Shown: positions 22,250 to 33,720 of the stretch, in pieces
Position numbering within the stretch: the stretch's first letter is position 1
Layout of the letters: every line of letters begins with the position of its first letter
Source of the DNA: Chelydra serpentina
Lineage: Eukaryota > Chordata > Testudines > Chelydridae
NCBI GenBank assembly: GCA_037349315.1
Contig: JBAIAC010000048.1
Span: forward strand, 38,070,501 to 38,134,500
Reading direction: 5' to 3'
Length of the DNA stretch: 64,000 nucleotides
Position numbers and translations under genes: made by a program
The notes under the pieces: model-generated
Told to the model about the DNA's origin: nothing
The model's database searches: none
Seen by the model: only the letters and a program-made list of their open reading frames with translations

Positions 22250-22917
22250 GTAATTTGTAAACCTAAACTGAAGGGTCACAGGGTACTTGTGCATGCCAAA
22301 TAGGCACTACTACCAAAATCTCTTATCAAAGACACATGTGCACCTGAAGTGGAGCATCCATACAGACACGATTCAAAGAAGAACTGAAAAGTTTGCTGCC
22401 ATCAAGCACTACACCTAAAGTGTCTGGTTCTCAAAACAGAAATGCATCAGGGAGGTTAAAAACTATTTATAAATGTACCTTTATATTAAAGGGTTAGTAG
22501 CTGTTTTAATGAATAGATAAATCAATTGTGGATTTTCCTTGCTCTTAACTAGAACGATTTGAAAAAATTCTGATAAAACATTTTCTTATTGGAGTTTCCA
22601 CAGTTAGTCAAAATCAAAACATCCTAATGAGATTGATTTCAACAAAGTTCCGACAGAACCCAGGCAGGATTCTGACAGATTTTGAAATCTGTCTCCCATG
22701 CAAGTTTCATCATAATCCTGCCTGGTTTCTTGCTAGCTTGCCCTCCTTGCTCCTTGGCAGCTAGCCTGGTGGGCTGGTGGGGAGCCAAGATCCTGGGCTT
22801 TCCCAGGACCCAATTCCTTGGGAACCCGGACTCCCAGGACTTCCAGGGTCAATGGCTCCCGTACAACACACTGAGGAGCAGGGACTGACCTGGAGCAGAG
22901 GCTTCATTCCCTTTCAT
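22250..22917. other. No gene seen
   Basis: AT-rich, then a CT/GG-rich part (22720-22890) without motifs. Confidence 0.4.
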
Positions 22918-24683
22918 TAGGGTGACCATATTTCCTATCCCTATGCTGAATACGAGACACCTGGTAAAAGGCAATCAATCAGAACTATGCAGTAGAAACA
23001 TTCAAATAAACATCAAGTTGATTGAGCCTGTGCTAAAAAGAATACTGCCTAATTGAATTCTTTTTATTTACCTTCTTATTGTTAAGGCTTTAGGGGTTCA
23101 CATGGGGGAGGGGGTGACACTACCCTATCTCCCCACCCCTCTCCCCAAAACACACAGGGAGAGGCAACACACACACACACCTCTCTCTCACGGGTGGCGG
23201 GGGGGGGGGGGGGGAAGAGGTGGGACGGGGGGACTGACCAACCCTCTGCCCACCATGCCCCTAGGACGGACCCACCTCTCCTGGAACCTGGCACCACATC
23301 TTCCAAAGGCAACACATAGGGGGGGGGGGGGGAGAAGAGGGTCACATGCTCTTCCCCCCACCCCCCCAGATTTCCTCCAGGGTTCACACCAGAATGCAGC
23401 CAGCAGCAGCCTTTCGGCACTGTGCGGGAGAGAGGGAACAGGAGCTGCTTCCAGCCTCAGGGGAGGAGGATGGGGGAAAAGGATGACCTGGCCTGTGTCT
23501 TTGCCAACCCCCGATGTGGCTGGAAGCAACTTGCCCCCTCCTGCCCACACAGTGTTGAAAGGCAGCTAACACCTCTAGGCTGCTGCTGACTACCGACAAT
23601 ACCCAGCCGCCTCATGTCCCCTGGCTACAGCACGGGCAGAAAGGGGTTAAGCCCTAACGATGCATTGTGCACCAGGGCCCAGGGAACCTGACTGCAGGGG
23701 CTTCAACGAACCTGGCCAGAGAGGTGACTCAGAAGTGGAGGGTGCCTAAAGGATGGCGCAGCCCCACACACCCTGGGGCAAGACCCAGGGCAGAGGGTGC
23801 TAAGCCCCTGCCCTGGGGGCTGCTGTGGAGCCTGCAGGTTCAGGGCGCAAACAGGCTGGAAATTGCTTCCTCCCAGCACCACTCCAGAGCTTAGCTGAGG
23901 GGCGGAGAGGCTTCCCCGTGCCAGCACTGTGCAGGGGTTTAACACATGCAGGGCTCAGCTCCTTCTAGCGAGTGCCCCAGGCCAGAGAGGGTCTTGGGCT
24001 TTCCCAGGGCACCGGCCCAGCCAGAGTCAGTGGGGGAAGGAAGGAGCCTGCCTGCCAGGCTGTTGGTGAGCTGAACACTCCGACCAGGGGCTGGTTCGCC
24101 ACACAGCGCTGGGAGCAGGACGTGCTCCGCCGGGGGGGATATGGAGGAGAAGTTGGTGGGGGGGGAGGGGTGGAGTGAAGGGGCAAAGCAGGGAGAGGAC
24201 AGAGAGAGGGGGAGCACGTAAAGGGCCGATGGGTGGGCACCAGAGGCAAAATGTAACCAGCTCCTGCCCACACTCACCATCCACCGCAGCTCACAGCATG
24301 CAGCCAGCACCAGCTGGAAATGGGACCGGGAGCTGGAAATGGGACCGGGAAATGGGACCGGGAGCTGGAAATGGGACCGGGAGCTGGAAATGGGACCGGG
24401 AGCTGGGCCCTGCTGGCTCTCAGCAGAGGGAGGCAACCAGCCTCACATGCTGAATCTTTGCTCCACCACCAGCTTTTCCCACCCACTCCCCATCGTCGGC
24501 CACTGGTGGGCAGGCAGCTGGTGAGCAGGGCTCCAGTCAGGAGGACGACCCACCAGTACTGTTGGGGTGGGAGAGAGAGACAATACGGGACAATTTGTCC
24601 ACTTTTAAGAAAAACTCAGGACACCTGCAGGAAGTCTTAAATACGAGACTGTCCCTTTAAAAACAGGACTTCTGGTCACTCTA
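22918..24683. mobile_element. Long non-autonomous hAT, 1,766 bp, perfect 8-bp TSD
   Basis: The left end is TAGGGTGACCATA and the right end on the minus strand is TAGAGTGACCAGA. They are flanked by CCTTTCAT at 22910-22917 and 24684-24691. Its left 0.15 kb is AT-rich; the rest is GC-rich with G-runs (23200-23213, 23318-23331) and a 19-bp tandem array at 24312-24406. The right end keeps 'gactgtccctttaaa'. No transposase frame. Same family as 21268-22249 and 54295-54418. Confidence 0.88.
24312..24406 (+). repeat. 19-bp minisatellite AGCTGGAAATGGGACCGGG
   Basis: Four full units (24312, 24331, 24363, 24382) plus one 13-bp unit lacking AGCTGG (24350-24362). The sister element at 21.9 kb has only a single diverged unit, so the array arose after the copies separated. 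Confidence 0.92.
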
Positions 24684-24691
24684 CCTTTCAT

Positions 24692-27099
24692 GGAGAATTT
24701 TTGGGCTTTGTTCCAAATTGGAATGAATTCATTTTGAAATATGAAAATCTTCCGTTAAATGGAATTACCTTTCTGTGCCCAAATCTACTAGTTTTTATAA
24801 AACAAAGTCATCTTTTTGAAAAAGCTTTACACCTGACATTTTTGGACACTATCATTCTACATTATAAGTAAGGCACAAAATTTACATGCACAAACACTTG
24901 ATTCACAACAACTATTGTAAATGCCAAGCAACACTGTTCAAAAATTACCTGTATATGTTATTTGAACGGGCACTAATGGTGGCTGAGCTGGGGACCTTTT
25001 TGAAAATCTGGTCCGAAAATCAACTTGCTTTAAAATGTGAATTAAAATCAGAAAAAACAACAACTGTGCCTCATCCAGTGATCTGAAAGTAGAGGGAACA
25101 ATATGATTTTGTCTAAGCCAAGTTTTTTCATGGAGAAAGGCCAATTCCAATTTTTAAAAAATCAGTCTCTCTCCTGAAAATTTTGTAACAAATATATTCT
25201 TGTTAACTAGATATTTTGATTTATGTCAATTCAAAAGTAAAATTTTAATTTCAAGATTTTCCTCAGGAAAATTCAAATTTTGGAACCAAAACATTTTGGG
25301 CAGATTTTGTTGTTTGACATTTCCCTGTGAGAAATTTCAGTTTACCAACCAACTCATCTGTAAGGTTTTGCTGATAACTGATTTTCATTAAAAAAAAACA
25401 AAACAAAACAAAAAAAACCACTCACGGTTTCCAACTAAAACCCCAGAACTAAATGTAAGGAACAAGGTTCAGAGGCATCTTTTGCAGAAGAAATGTACTG
25501 TAACCTCCCATTTATTGTCCAAACAAAACACCACTTGCAGCCAAACAAGAAAAACTATTCCAAAGCCAAAGCATTAATCCTTTTCCTGATGAAGGAAAAC
25601 CCATTCAGTACAAACAGGCTTATGTAGATACATTCTTCTAGAATTTTTATTTTAAATAATTTATTTTTATAACCAGCAAACAAAAGGATTCAAACTGGGG
25701 GGAAAAGATCATTTAAAACTCACTACAGTAACTCCAATAGAGTGTGAGACATATTATGTAAAGAAAATTACCTATCAAAGGAAGAGAAGTTTTTCCTATA
25801 GATTTTCCAGCACAATAAGCTGAACAATTTCACATGGATCATCTTCATAGAACAGAATGGAGTAGACTAAAGAGTGAAATTACTGTTTACCACACTTAGT
25901 TCCATTTATAATATTAACACTTTTGACATTATGAAGCATGATCAAATGTAGAAATGAGCTGGAGATTCTGTGTGGAGTAATCTTAATTAAGTTATCCTGA
26001 GTATATTGAAGGAGAGAGCTATTAGGGGAAAAGAAAAGTCAAACCTTTGAAGGGTTGTAATATGAAACGGCTTTCGTTGCAACTTAATTAGCTGTACAAA
26101 AACACAGCTCTGACCCTGATCAACGACTACCTAGCTATTCCATGAAGCCAGAGGAGGAACTGAGGCTCCAATAAGGACAATAATCAGTGAAACAAGACAA
26201 CGGTAGGTTGAATCAACTATCACACATACACTTGAGGGGTCTGACCAATAAGCAACTGGGCTTTCACCATCCCACATATAATACATACCCTGCCCCATCT
26301 TCCATGGGCACTTTCAAGCTGTAACTCTATGAATGGGACTCTTCTCCAAACCTCCCAAATGAGTGCATCATTTTGAAGGCAAACACATAGTCACTGTTCT
26401 TCTGATATGGGCATGGATTATCCTCCACGAGGACATATAGTTGAGATGATGCACAACGATTCACATGTGTGACATATGTTGAACACAAGAAGCTAGGTCT
26501 TCATTCCTTTCCACTGATTTAATTAAGTGGATATGACAGTGGGTTTAGATTGCATTATGTGGTCTGCACTACAAATCACCTGTACAGAACCCAACCAGAG
26601 TCGTCGAGGTTTGCCTGCAAAAATCCTTCAAAGTTCCCTTACCTGTTTTATATAATATTCTTTAAGCTCATGTTTTCTATTTAACCTTGTAGAAATGAAA
26701 GCTCAGATATAAATTCATGAACATATTTTGATCACTTTCTTTGATCTGATTGACTATGAACATGAAACAGAGCAAGGTCGGGAGAATAAAGAAAAATGCA
26801 GCACCTTCCTTATGCCTTGCACTTTCCAGTCATTTCCTTTGTGCTTGTTTTGTTACCACGGCTTAGTATATACAGGGCTTGAAATTATGCAATCATCTCC
26901 CTCTAGAAACACAATGAATGGAAGGCAAGTTATATAAATTAAATTTTTCTTCCCTTAGACACCTCTGCATGCCTTGACTTCTCTTTATCTCCCCCCCTTG
27001 CTTTTGTTTTTTTAATGTTCTCCCCATTTTCCCTCTCTCAATTTTTTCCTTTTTTATTTCCATCTCTGTGACCAAAAACACCCATATTCTCACCCTACA
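24692..27099. other. No gene seen; AT-rich
   Basis: 24700-25430 is rich in 'gaaatttt/aaaatttc' words, like other stretches at 38.3-39.1 and 62.3-62.7 kb. An A/C-rich run is at 25389-25420. No coding signal. Confidence 0.45.
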
Positions 27100-28140
27100 C
27101 ATTATTATAATAATCTCTGTGCAAAACATACCTTGTGAGGTATCATTTAAAAACACACTGATACATTACAAGAATATGTATTATATAGAAAATGCATATT
27201 AAGAGTTATGAACATAAGCTGAAATTATGACACTGTGTTTATCAGACAAGTCTGATGAGGGGGTAAACTGATTTCTCAAAGACAAAAGGACAAGATGACT
27301 CCTCTAGCCAGGTGTCAAAGCTGATTTTGTTGACCTGTCAACAAGGCTGACTTGTCAAGTGGCCATTCTTTGGCAACGAAGTGGGTGGCGGGAACAAATC
27401 CATCTGCATTTTAGCCAACAATAACATGGAAACACTTTCACCATGAGACTCCATGTCTCCTTCCTCACATCTGGCATCAACTTTATCTATGGGTAACCCT
27501 CAGAAAAATGCATTTCAAATGGTGAGTGGACTATAGAAGAGAGGGGGAGATCCTGACCTGAGAATCTGGTCAGTCATGTTGCTCGGAACCTGTGGTAAGG
27601 ATTTTAACTTGAACTAAGTCTAGCTTGTTAAGTTTCAGCTGCTAGAAAGTGTTTTATCTTTATTTCTCTTGTTACCATTTCTGAGTTTAATACCTTATAC
27701 TTGTACTCACTTAAAATCTCTCTGTAATTAAACTTGTTTTATTTTTAATCTAAATTAATCCAGTGTTGTGTTTAAATTGAACTGTTTGCTAACTCCAGAT
27801 AAATGTAGCAAACTGGTGAATATTGACTCTTTACAGGGGCAACAGACCTTTAATCTCTGAACTCTCCAGGAAAGGGCTAGACGGTGCAGAATACACATTT
27901 TGGGGAAAATTCAGGACTAGAAATGTGTTGGGGGTCACTCTGCGAGTAGTAACCCCAGCTGGTGGAAACCAGAGTGTGACTGGTATGTTGCTGGCAGGCT
28001 GCTGGGGTCAGAGCTATAGCTATACATAGACACACAGGGTGTGACCTGCATGCTGGTAGGCTGTTTGTGAGCTGCCCTGGTTTGGAACTACAAAAGCAAA
28101 GCACTATGAGGCACCCAAGGCTGTGGGGCAGGTAGTGACA
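27100..28140 (+). repeat. Putative decayed LTR-like repeat
   Basis: The segment 'tgtgcaaaacataccttgtg' to 'ggcaggtagtgacataaccc' resembles in layout a reptile solo LTR: AT-rich first half, an ATTAAA-type region near 27728-27760, then a GC-richer U5-like part. I could not define a target duplication, and no gag or pol frame is present on either side. Confidence 0.35.
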
Positions 28141-28549
28141 TAACCCCTCACTGGTCTGAATTTCACTCTGGAGTGGTACGATCTCCCATCAAGTCACAGC
28201 ACCACCACCTCCCTGTATTGTGTTCTCTCCTCCCCTTTGGTTACCTCCTTCCACGCATCTTTATTCACATGACCTAGCCAGGTATTACATGAGGCAGATG
28301 CTTTTCAAAACTAGGCTCTTAAAATGTACCTGCTCTGAACCTTCAGTTACTAATAGGAATTTCAAGAGCTCCTATGCAGAGTTTTTTTTCTGAATATAGT
28401 ATCAGTGTTAAGAGAAAACTTGATTCTGCTTTCAGTGATTTCACTGAATAAGAAACCTCCCTGAAAGACCAGGTGCCAGCTCATGCCAAGAGCCCCATGT
28501 CTCAATCACACACTGATGAATACATAGCTAGAATCAGCCTGGCTCATCT
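28141..28549. other. No gene seen
   Basis: No coding signal or recognised repeat between the two LTR-like segments. Confidence 0.4.
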
Positions 28550-29710
28550 GTGTGTCAGTATTGTTAAAATAGGTATTAGAGTAATTAGAATGTATTTAAT
28601 GTTTAGACTTTATTGCATGCTTGTGAGTTGCTGCGTGTGTTAACCTCACTTATATCTGAATACCATATTGTAAGGTAATATTTGAGTATTATTATCATAA
28701 GCCTGTGTAACTTTGTAAATCACCAGACAGGAGAGAGGCATTAACTAGTAAGCAATGCTGATCTGAACCAATGGGTTAAGTCCTGCCCAACAGAAAAAGT
28801 CCATTGACATTAGATGGACTATTGTGGAACATTAAAGAGGACAAAAGACTTTGTTGTTCTGCTCTTTTGCCCCATGAAGATGAGTTACGCAAGTGAATTC
28901 CTCCCATCAGCTGAGTTTGCAGCTCAGAGCACAAATGAGTTACAATCTTAAGAGGGGAAATGAAAACCCCTAAACAAAAAGAAACTCTCTCTGTGCTGCT
29001 TGGACTCCAGGGTGCAAGGTTTCTAGACATAAAACAAGAGATCTCCATCTGCTTAGCTTTGGTTAGCCCTAAAGGACATATAGAGCTTCCTTATAGACGT
29101 TTCTATTACCTTTTGAAACTTAAGATTGTAACTCATTTGTGTATCTATGTGTACCTGCTTTAACCTTGTAAATAACTCATTTCCTTATCCTATTTAATAA
29201 ATCTGTACATTGTTCATTATAGGATTGGCTACAAGTGTTGTCCCGGTGTGAGATCTAAGGTGACTTGGGGTAAGTATCAGAGGGGTAGCCGTGTTAGTCT
29301 GGATCTGTAAAAGCAGCAAAGAGTCCTGTGGCACCTTATAGACTAACAGCTCCAATACATCTGTTAGGCTATAAGGTACCACAGGACTCTCTGCCGACTT
29401 GGGGTAAGTACCCCCAGTCCCGAAGGATCAGTCAATCTGAATAATGCTGTGATTCTTGGTGTAAGGGACCATCTGTCACAAAGGTAGGCTCACCTGAGTG
29501 GCGAGACAGACTGGAGTACCCAAGAGGACTGTCTCTGACTCCAGGCTAAGGCTGTTATAGTGCCTGAGGAGTTTACACCTGGCAGTTGGTTGGTGAAGTA
29601 TAGATTTGGGAGTTTGTGCCCTGCTTCCTAACGGTCTGCCCCAAGGTTGGTACTCATGCTTTTGAGTCACTGAAGACAGTGTGACAGAAGGTACCAATGT
29701 GATTCTTCTT
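28550..29710 (+). repeat. Putative second LTR-like repeat with nested insert
   Basis: A long non-coding repeat-like segment with AATAAA at about 29197-29202, then 'gtgttgtcccggtgtgagat' and a GC-richer tail up to about 29690. It is clearly interrupted at 29277-29395. The class is not certain; no internal retroviral or gypsy genes are seen. Confidence 0.35.
29277..29395 (+). mobile_element. 119-bp inverted-repeat insertion with a 15-bp TSD
   Basis: Flanked by the perfect 15-bp direct repeat GACTTGGGGTAAGTA (29262-29276 and 29396-29410). Inside, 'gtcctgtggcaccttatag' is mirrored by 'ctataaggtaccacaggac', joined by a short spacer. The left end 'gaggggtagccgtgttagtc' is a common reptile repeat word. 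The long duplication points to target-primed insertion. A Penelope-like or SINE origin is possible; I cannot decide. Confidence 0.8.
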
Positions 29711-32700
29711 GCCATATCAAAGATGAGGGTTAAAAAGCTAGTGTCAGTCTCTTCTAATCAGTTAATAAGCAAGCTACAGAAGTACTGCTCTTAATCATTT
29801 AAACTAGGCAAATGTTTACATTCATGGGTGACTCGCAGGCCCCTTTGCCATCCGTCAGCCTTGCCAAATGTTTTCCTCTAGTGCTCCAGCTGCTTTTCAG
29901 TTGCACAGCTGGCACAGTTAGAATTCTCTGTTTACATTTTACCCAGCGAAATGGCCGGTATCCCAGTGGATTAATCTGTTCTTGTGCACAGAGCAGATAT
30001 CAACTTCACAGAGACCTGACACTTACCTAACCTATTGCTACTGCTCAGAAACACAAAAGGGATGTTTTAATTATATTTCTTATTTATACAGTCCCACAAG
30101 TCAATACAATGTGGTACAACAGGAAAACCGACAGGGCACAAACAGGATCCGGGGCAGCACCCAATACTACAATATAAAGGAGAGTGACAGATAATTTTGG
30201 CTGGAATGAAATAGGCAACATGTAGGTATGGAGGTTTGGAGAGAGAAAAGAGGAGATTGTGGCATATATTAATAGGGACAATAATCCAATAAAAGAGGGC
30301 AGCAGCAAGGAAGGCACAAAGTTGAGAACAGAAAAGAGATAGAAGAAGCCGATAGAAATGATGCTCAGGCAATGAAAGGAAGGAGGAGAGATATAGATGG
30401 CAATTAAGTTCTGCGGAGTTCTGAAGGGGGGGGAGTTTCGAATTTTATGCAAAAGAAGAGGGACAGAAATGTAGTCCCTCTAACACCTCAACTTGTCAAT
30501 TTAGCAGTTACAGCTAGAAATTAAACAATGAACCAGATTACAATTATGTACATTCAAAGGGTGAAGAAATGGACACTGAAAAACAAAACTGTGTCACACT
30601 TGTACACCAACTATAACAATCACTTCAGAAAAGGATTTACTCAGCCAATTCATAGACAATATTAATGGTTACTGTCTAGAACTTAGCTTAGCTGGCTGGG
30701 AATACAGGGTCACCTGGTCTAAACGAGCTCCACAATGAGTTTGAGCTTCAGGTTAGGTTTTGTGCACACAGCCTGTTTTCCATGTCTTTTCTTGGTAAAA
30801 ACATAACAAAATCTGCTGCTCTGTAAAAAAGGCCTCATTCCTTATTAGTACTAACGATCAAAAACTTGATCAAAGAAATAGGTCTTACACCATGCTCTGT
30901 AGCTCACCAAACGTGGATTCTGACGGACAACTGGACAGACCAAGTTCAACAGGCATCAGACCTCTGTCGAGGATGCCATCCTTCCAGCCAGAGAGAGCTT
31001 AGGCATGAGAATAACCCTGAGGATCATAATCCCTGCAACAGAATGTAGGGAGCGGTGACCCCTCAGACAGCAGAGTCCTAGCCCAGTCAGAGCTTTACCC
31101 ATTGAAACCAACACTTTGAACTACCCACCAGAAGTGAACAGTGGCTAATGAAAAATAGGAGAATTGAGGTAACGTGCTTAAAATAGTGTCCTTGGCCAAA
31201 GGGGATTTCAGATTCCATAAAAAACTCCACCGTAAAACACAAAACATTAAAAACGATTAGAAAAAGCCCTCCCTAAAATCGATATTTCAAGTGGTATGAT
31301 CTAAAGTGCAGGAGATGAGACACAAACATTAAGGAAACCACAAGATAAAGATACTTAATTTAATATGACTGCATAAAACATATTACAGCAAATAATATTT
31401 TTCCTTGAAGTGTTATGCTACATTTTAAACAGTCCTGTGTTTTTTCTGCTCCAAAGGATCACCATAGCATCTTTCTTGAAACAATTTAACTCGGGGTATA
31501 ACTTGTATAATTCATTAAGCACAGAACACCACTTTTCTCTTTTGCATCAACAATATTGTGGACAATATACTTTAAGCAGATTGTCCAACAGACAGCTTAC
31601 TTAAGTGGCCTAATTTCAAACTGTGCTTACATAATGGAGCATTTATCTCAGTGCAAATCATTGCCATTGAAAACTCTATAAAAGCAGTGAGTGTCCTATT
31701 GTCTGAATGTGAGCAGGAAAACAAGATATTAATTCAGTTTATTAGTTCTTTGATTTCTGTGTACAAGATCCTGTTATAATTCACAGCACGCTAGAGAACC
31801 CATCAATACATAAATCATATCACTCCATAATTTTCATTAGAGTAATTGTTGGTGGCTATAAGGGTACAGTATGTCTGTGTTCCACAGTAAGGTGCAATAT
31901 TAAATAGCCTATATGAATAAATATGATTTATGGTTGAACATTTGTTCTCAGTATACTCAGAATAAGAATGCCAAAATGGCAGGACACTTTATAATAATCT
32001 AATAAAACTATAACTAGTGCAGTATAATTACAAATAGTAAAAATACATCATACAAATAAGCTATTCTAGTCACGTCTTTTTACTTCACATGTAAAGCATT
32101 TTTACCTTTTAGGTTTTTGTGCCTACAGCACCAAAATTCTACTCTGTGCATGAGCCACCCACACATAATGGCTTAGCTCAAAGGAAGGGGGAGAGAATCG
32201 TTTCCACTGATCAGGCCACAAATGGACAGCAGAGCCACTCTGCAGCCACAAGGCTCCAGAGGTTCCCAAGACTGTGATGATCCCCTTCCATAAGAAGTGG
32301 AATGATCAGTGGATTCATGTGGTGCAGACCCTTTAGTTATGGTATGGGCAGGATTGAAATGGCCATAAGTCAGTTTTCCATACAATGCCATCGGCACTCC
32401 TTTTGGGACACCTGAAGTGTCCTAGCTTTTATTTTATTAGTCAAAACATTTGTTTTATAACTGCAAAATATTTGTTCAATAGATATCGACATGCTGAGTA
32501 GCATTTACTCTATTTAGTGGGAACAAAAAGTCCAGTGGAACAGGCCTTTAATGTGATGAACCGTGTTGGTTTGGAGCGAAGAGAAAAGCTGAATGAACAT
32601 TAGACACTATGAAAGTTGCTCTTTTAGTCAAAGTGAATGGTGGTAACCCTTATTCAGTGCTTTATGATAAACTCATTCAGAACATTAGCTCTTGGGAAGA

Positions 32701-33529
32701 ATCCTCCACTCTAACAAATATGCATATGGTCATGGTTGAGTCACAAGCTGTCAGTAGTAACACCAGCACACACAGGTGAGGGGGTTACAAGTACATTTAG
32801 CTGAGTATTTTGTGACTCCCTCCAAAAAATAAAAAAAAAGTTGCCACAAAATTGCCCTGGTTTTGAAAATATGGTCCCCTAATCATAAACAAAGTCTTTC
32901 TCTGACCAAGAGCATGGAAGGGAACCTCACAAAGCACAGCCAAATACGGCACCTAGCATGTAAATATGCTGCATGAGCACCTAGCATCCCTGACTTCACT
33001 ACCTGAAAATGATCCATAGCAGTCTAGATGAAATCAAGCATCTCCGTGCCTGTGACACAAGGGGCATCATTTGTCTCACAATATTTTTTGAGTTAGAGAG
33101 CTTGCAAGTTGTAGAATGCTTGTTGATACCTGAAAATCCACTCTGAATTAAAATCTAATGTCCATTTCATTCTATTTGTAGTCTTCTGTATTGCCAACTC
33201 TTAGCAATCCTCACTGCCTAGAAGGAGAAAATCAAAAAGACAGACGTGAAAAATTAGAAAAGAGTAGTATGAATAATGGATAGGTGGATTTCCCTTTATG
33301 ACAGTTTTTAAATAGTCCTGAATTAACAGTTTAAGTTAGATATATTTACAGAAAGTAACATAGGACCAGTTTGCTTGAAGCAGAATTTTGGAACATATGA
33401 CCCCAAGACGTTCTATCCATTATTGTATTAAAATGTTCAGAAGATGATCTCCACATTGAAATGCCTTATTGGTTGAAGGGCTGAAAGTGCTTTATACTGA
33501 GGGGAATGTTGAGTAAGAGTAAGGAGAAG
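29711..33529. other. No gene seen
   Basis: AT-rich unique or heavily decayed DNA. 30860-31110 ('ggacagaccaagttcaacag', 'gccagagagagcttaggcatg') may be an old repeat relic. No ORF here has a recognisable domain. Confidence 0.4.
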
Positions 33530-33720
33530 GTATTATCTCTGTACATGACAGTACTGAGATAACTACTGGAATATTGCATCCAGTTCTGGTGTTGAGACTT
33601 GGAAAAGGATGTTGAAAATTGGAACGGTTTGAGAGAATACCTCAAAGAATTATCTGAAGCCTGGAATACATGCCTTGCCATGAGAGACTTCAGGAGCTTA
33701 GCTTACAAAAAGAGTGATCA
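33530..33720 (+). mobile_element. Old CR1-like RT relic, plus strand
   Basis: 'ctactggaatattgcatccag' then 'tctggtgttgagacttgg', 'aaggatgttgaaaattgg' is the eroded LEYCVQFW...KKDVEKLE region, followed by a 'gcctgg..catgccttgcca' remainder of the thumb. No open frame. Confidence 0.55.

Noticed and set aside
27100..29710. A full LTR retrotransposon or endogenous retrovirus
   Set aside because: The two LTR-like blocks do not look like copies of one another, and no gag, protease, polymerase or primer-binding site is seen between them.
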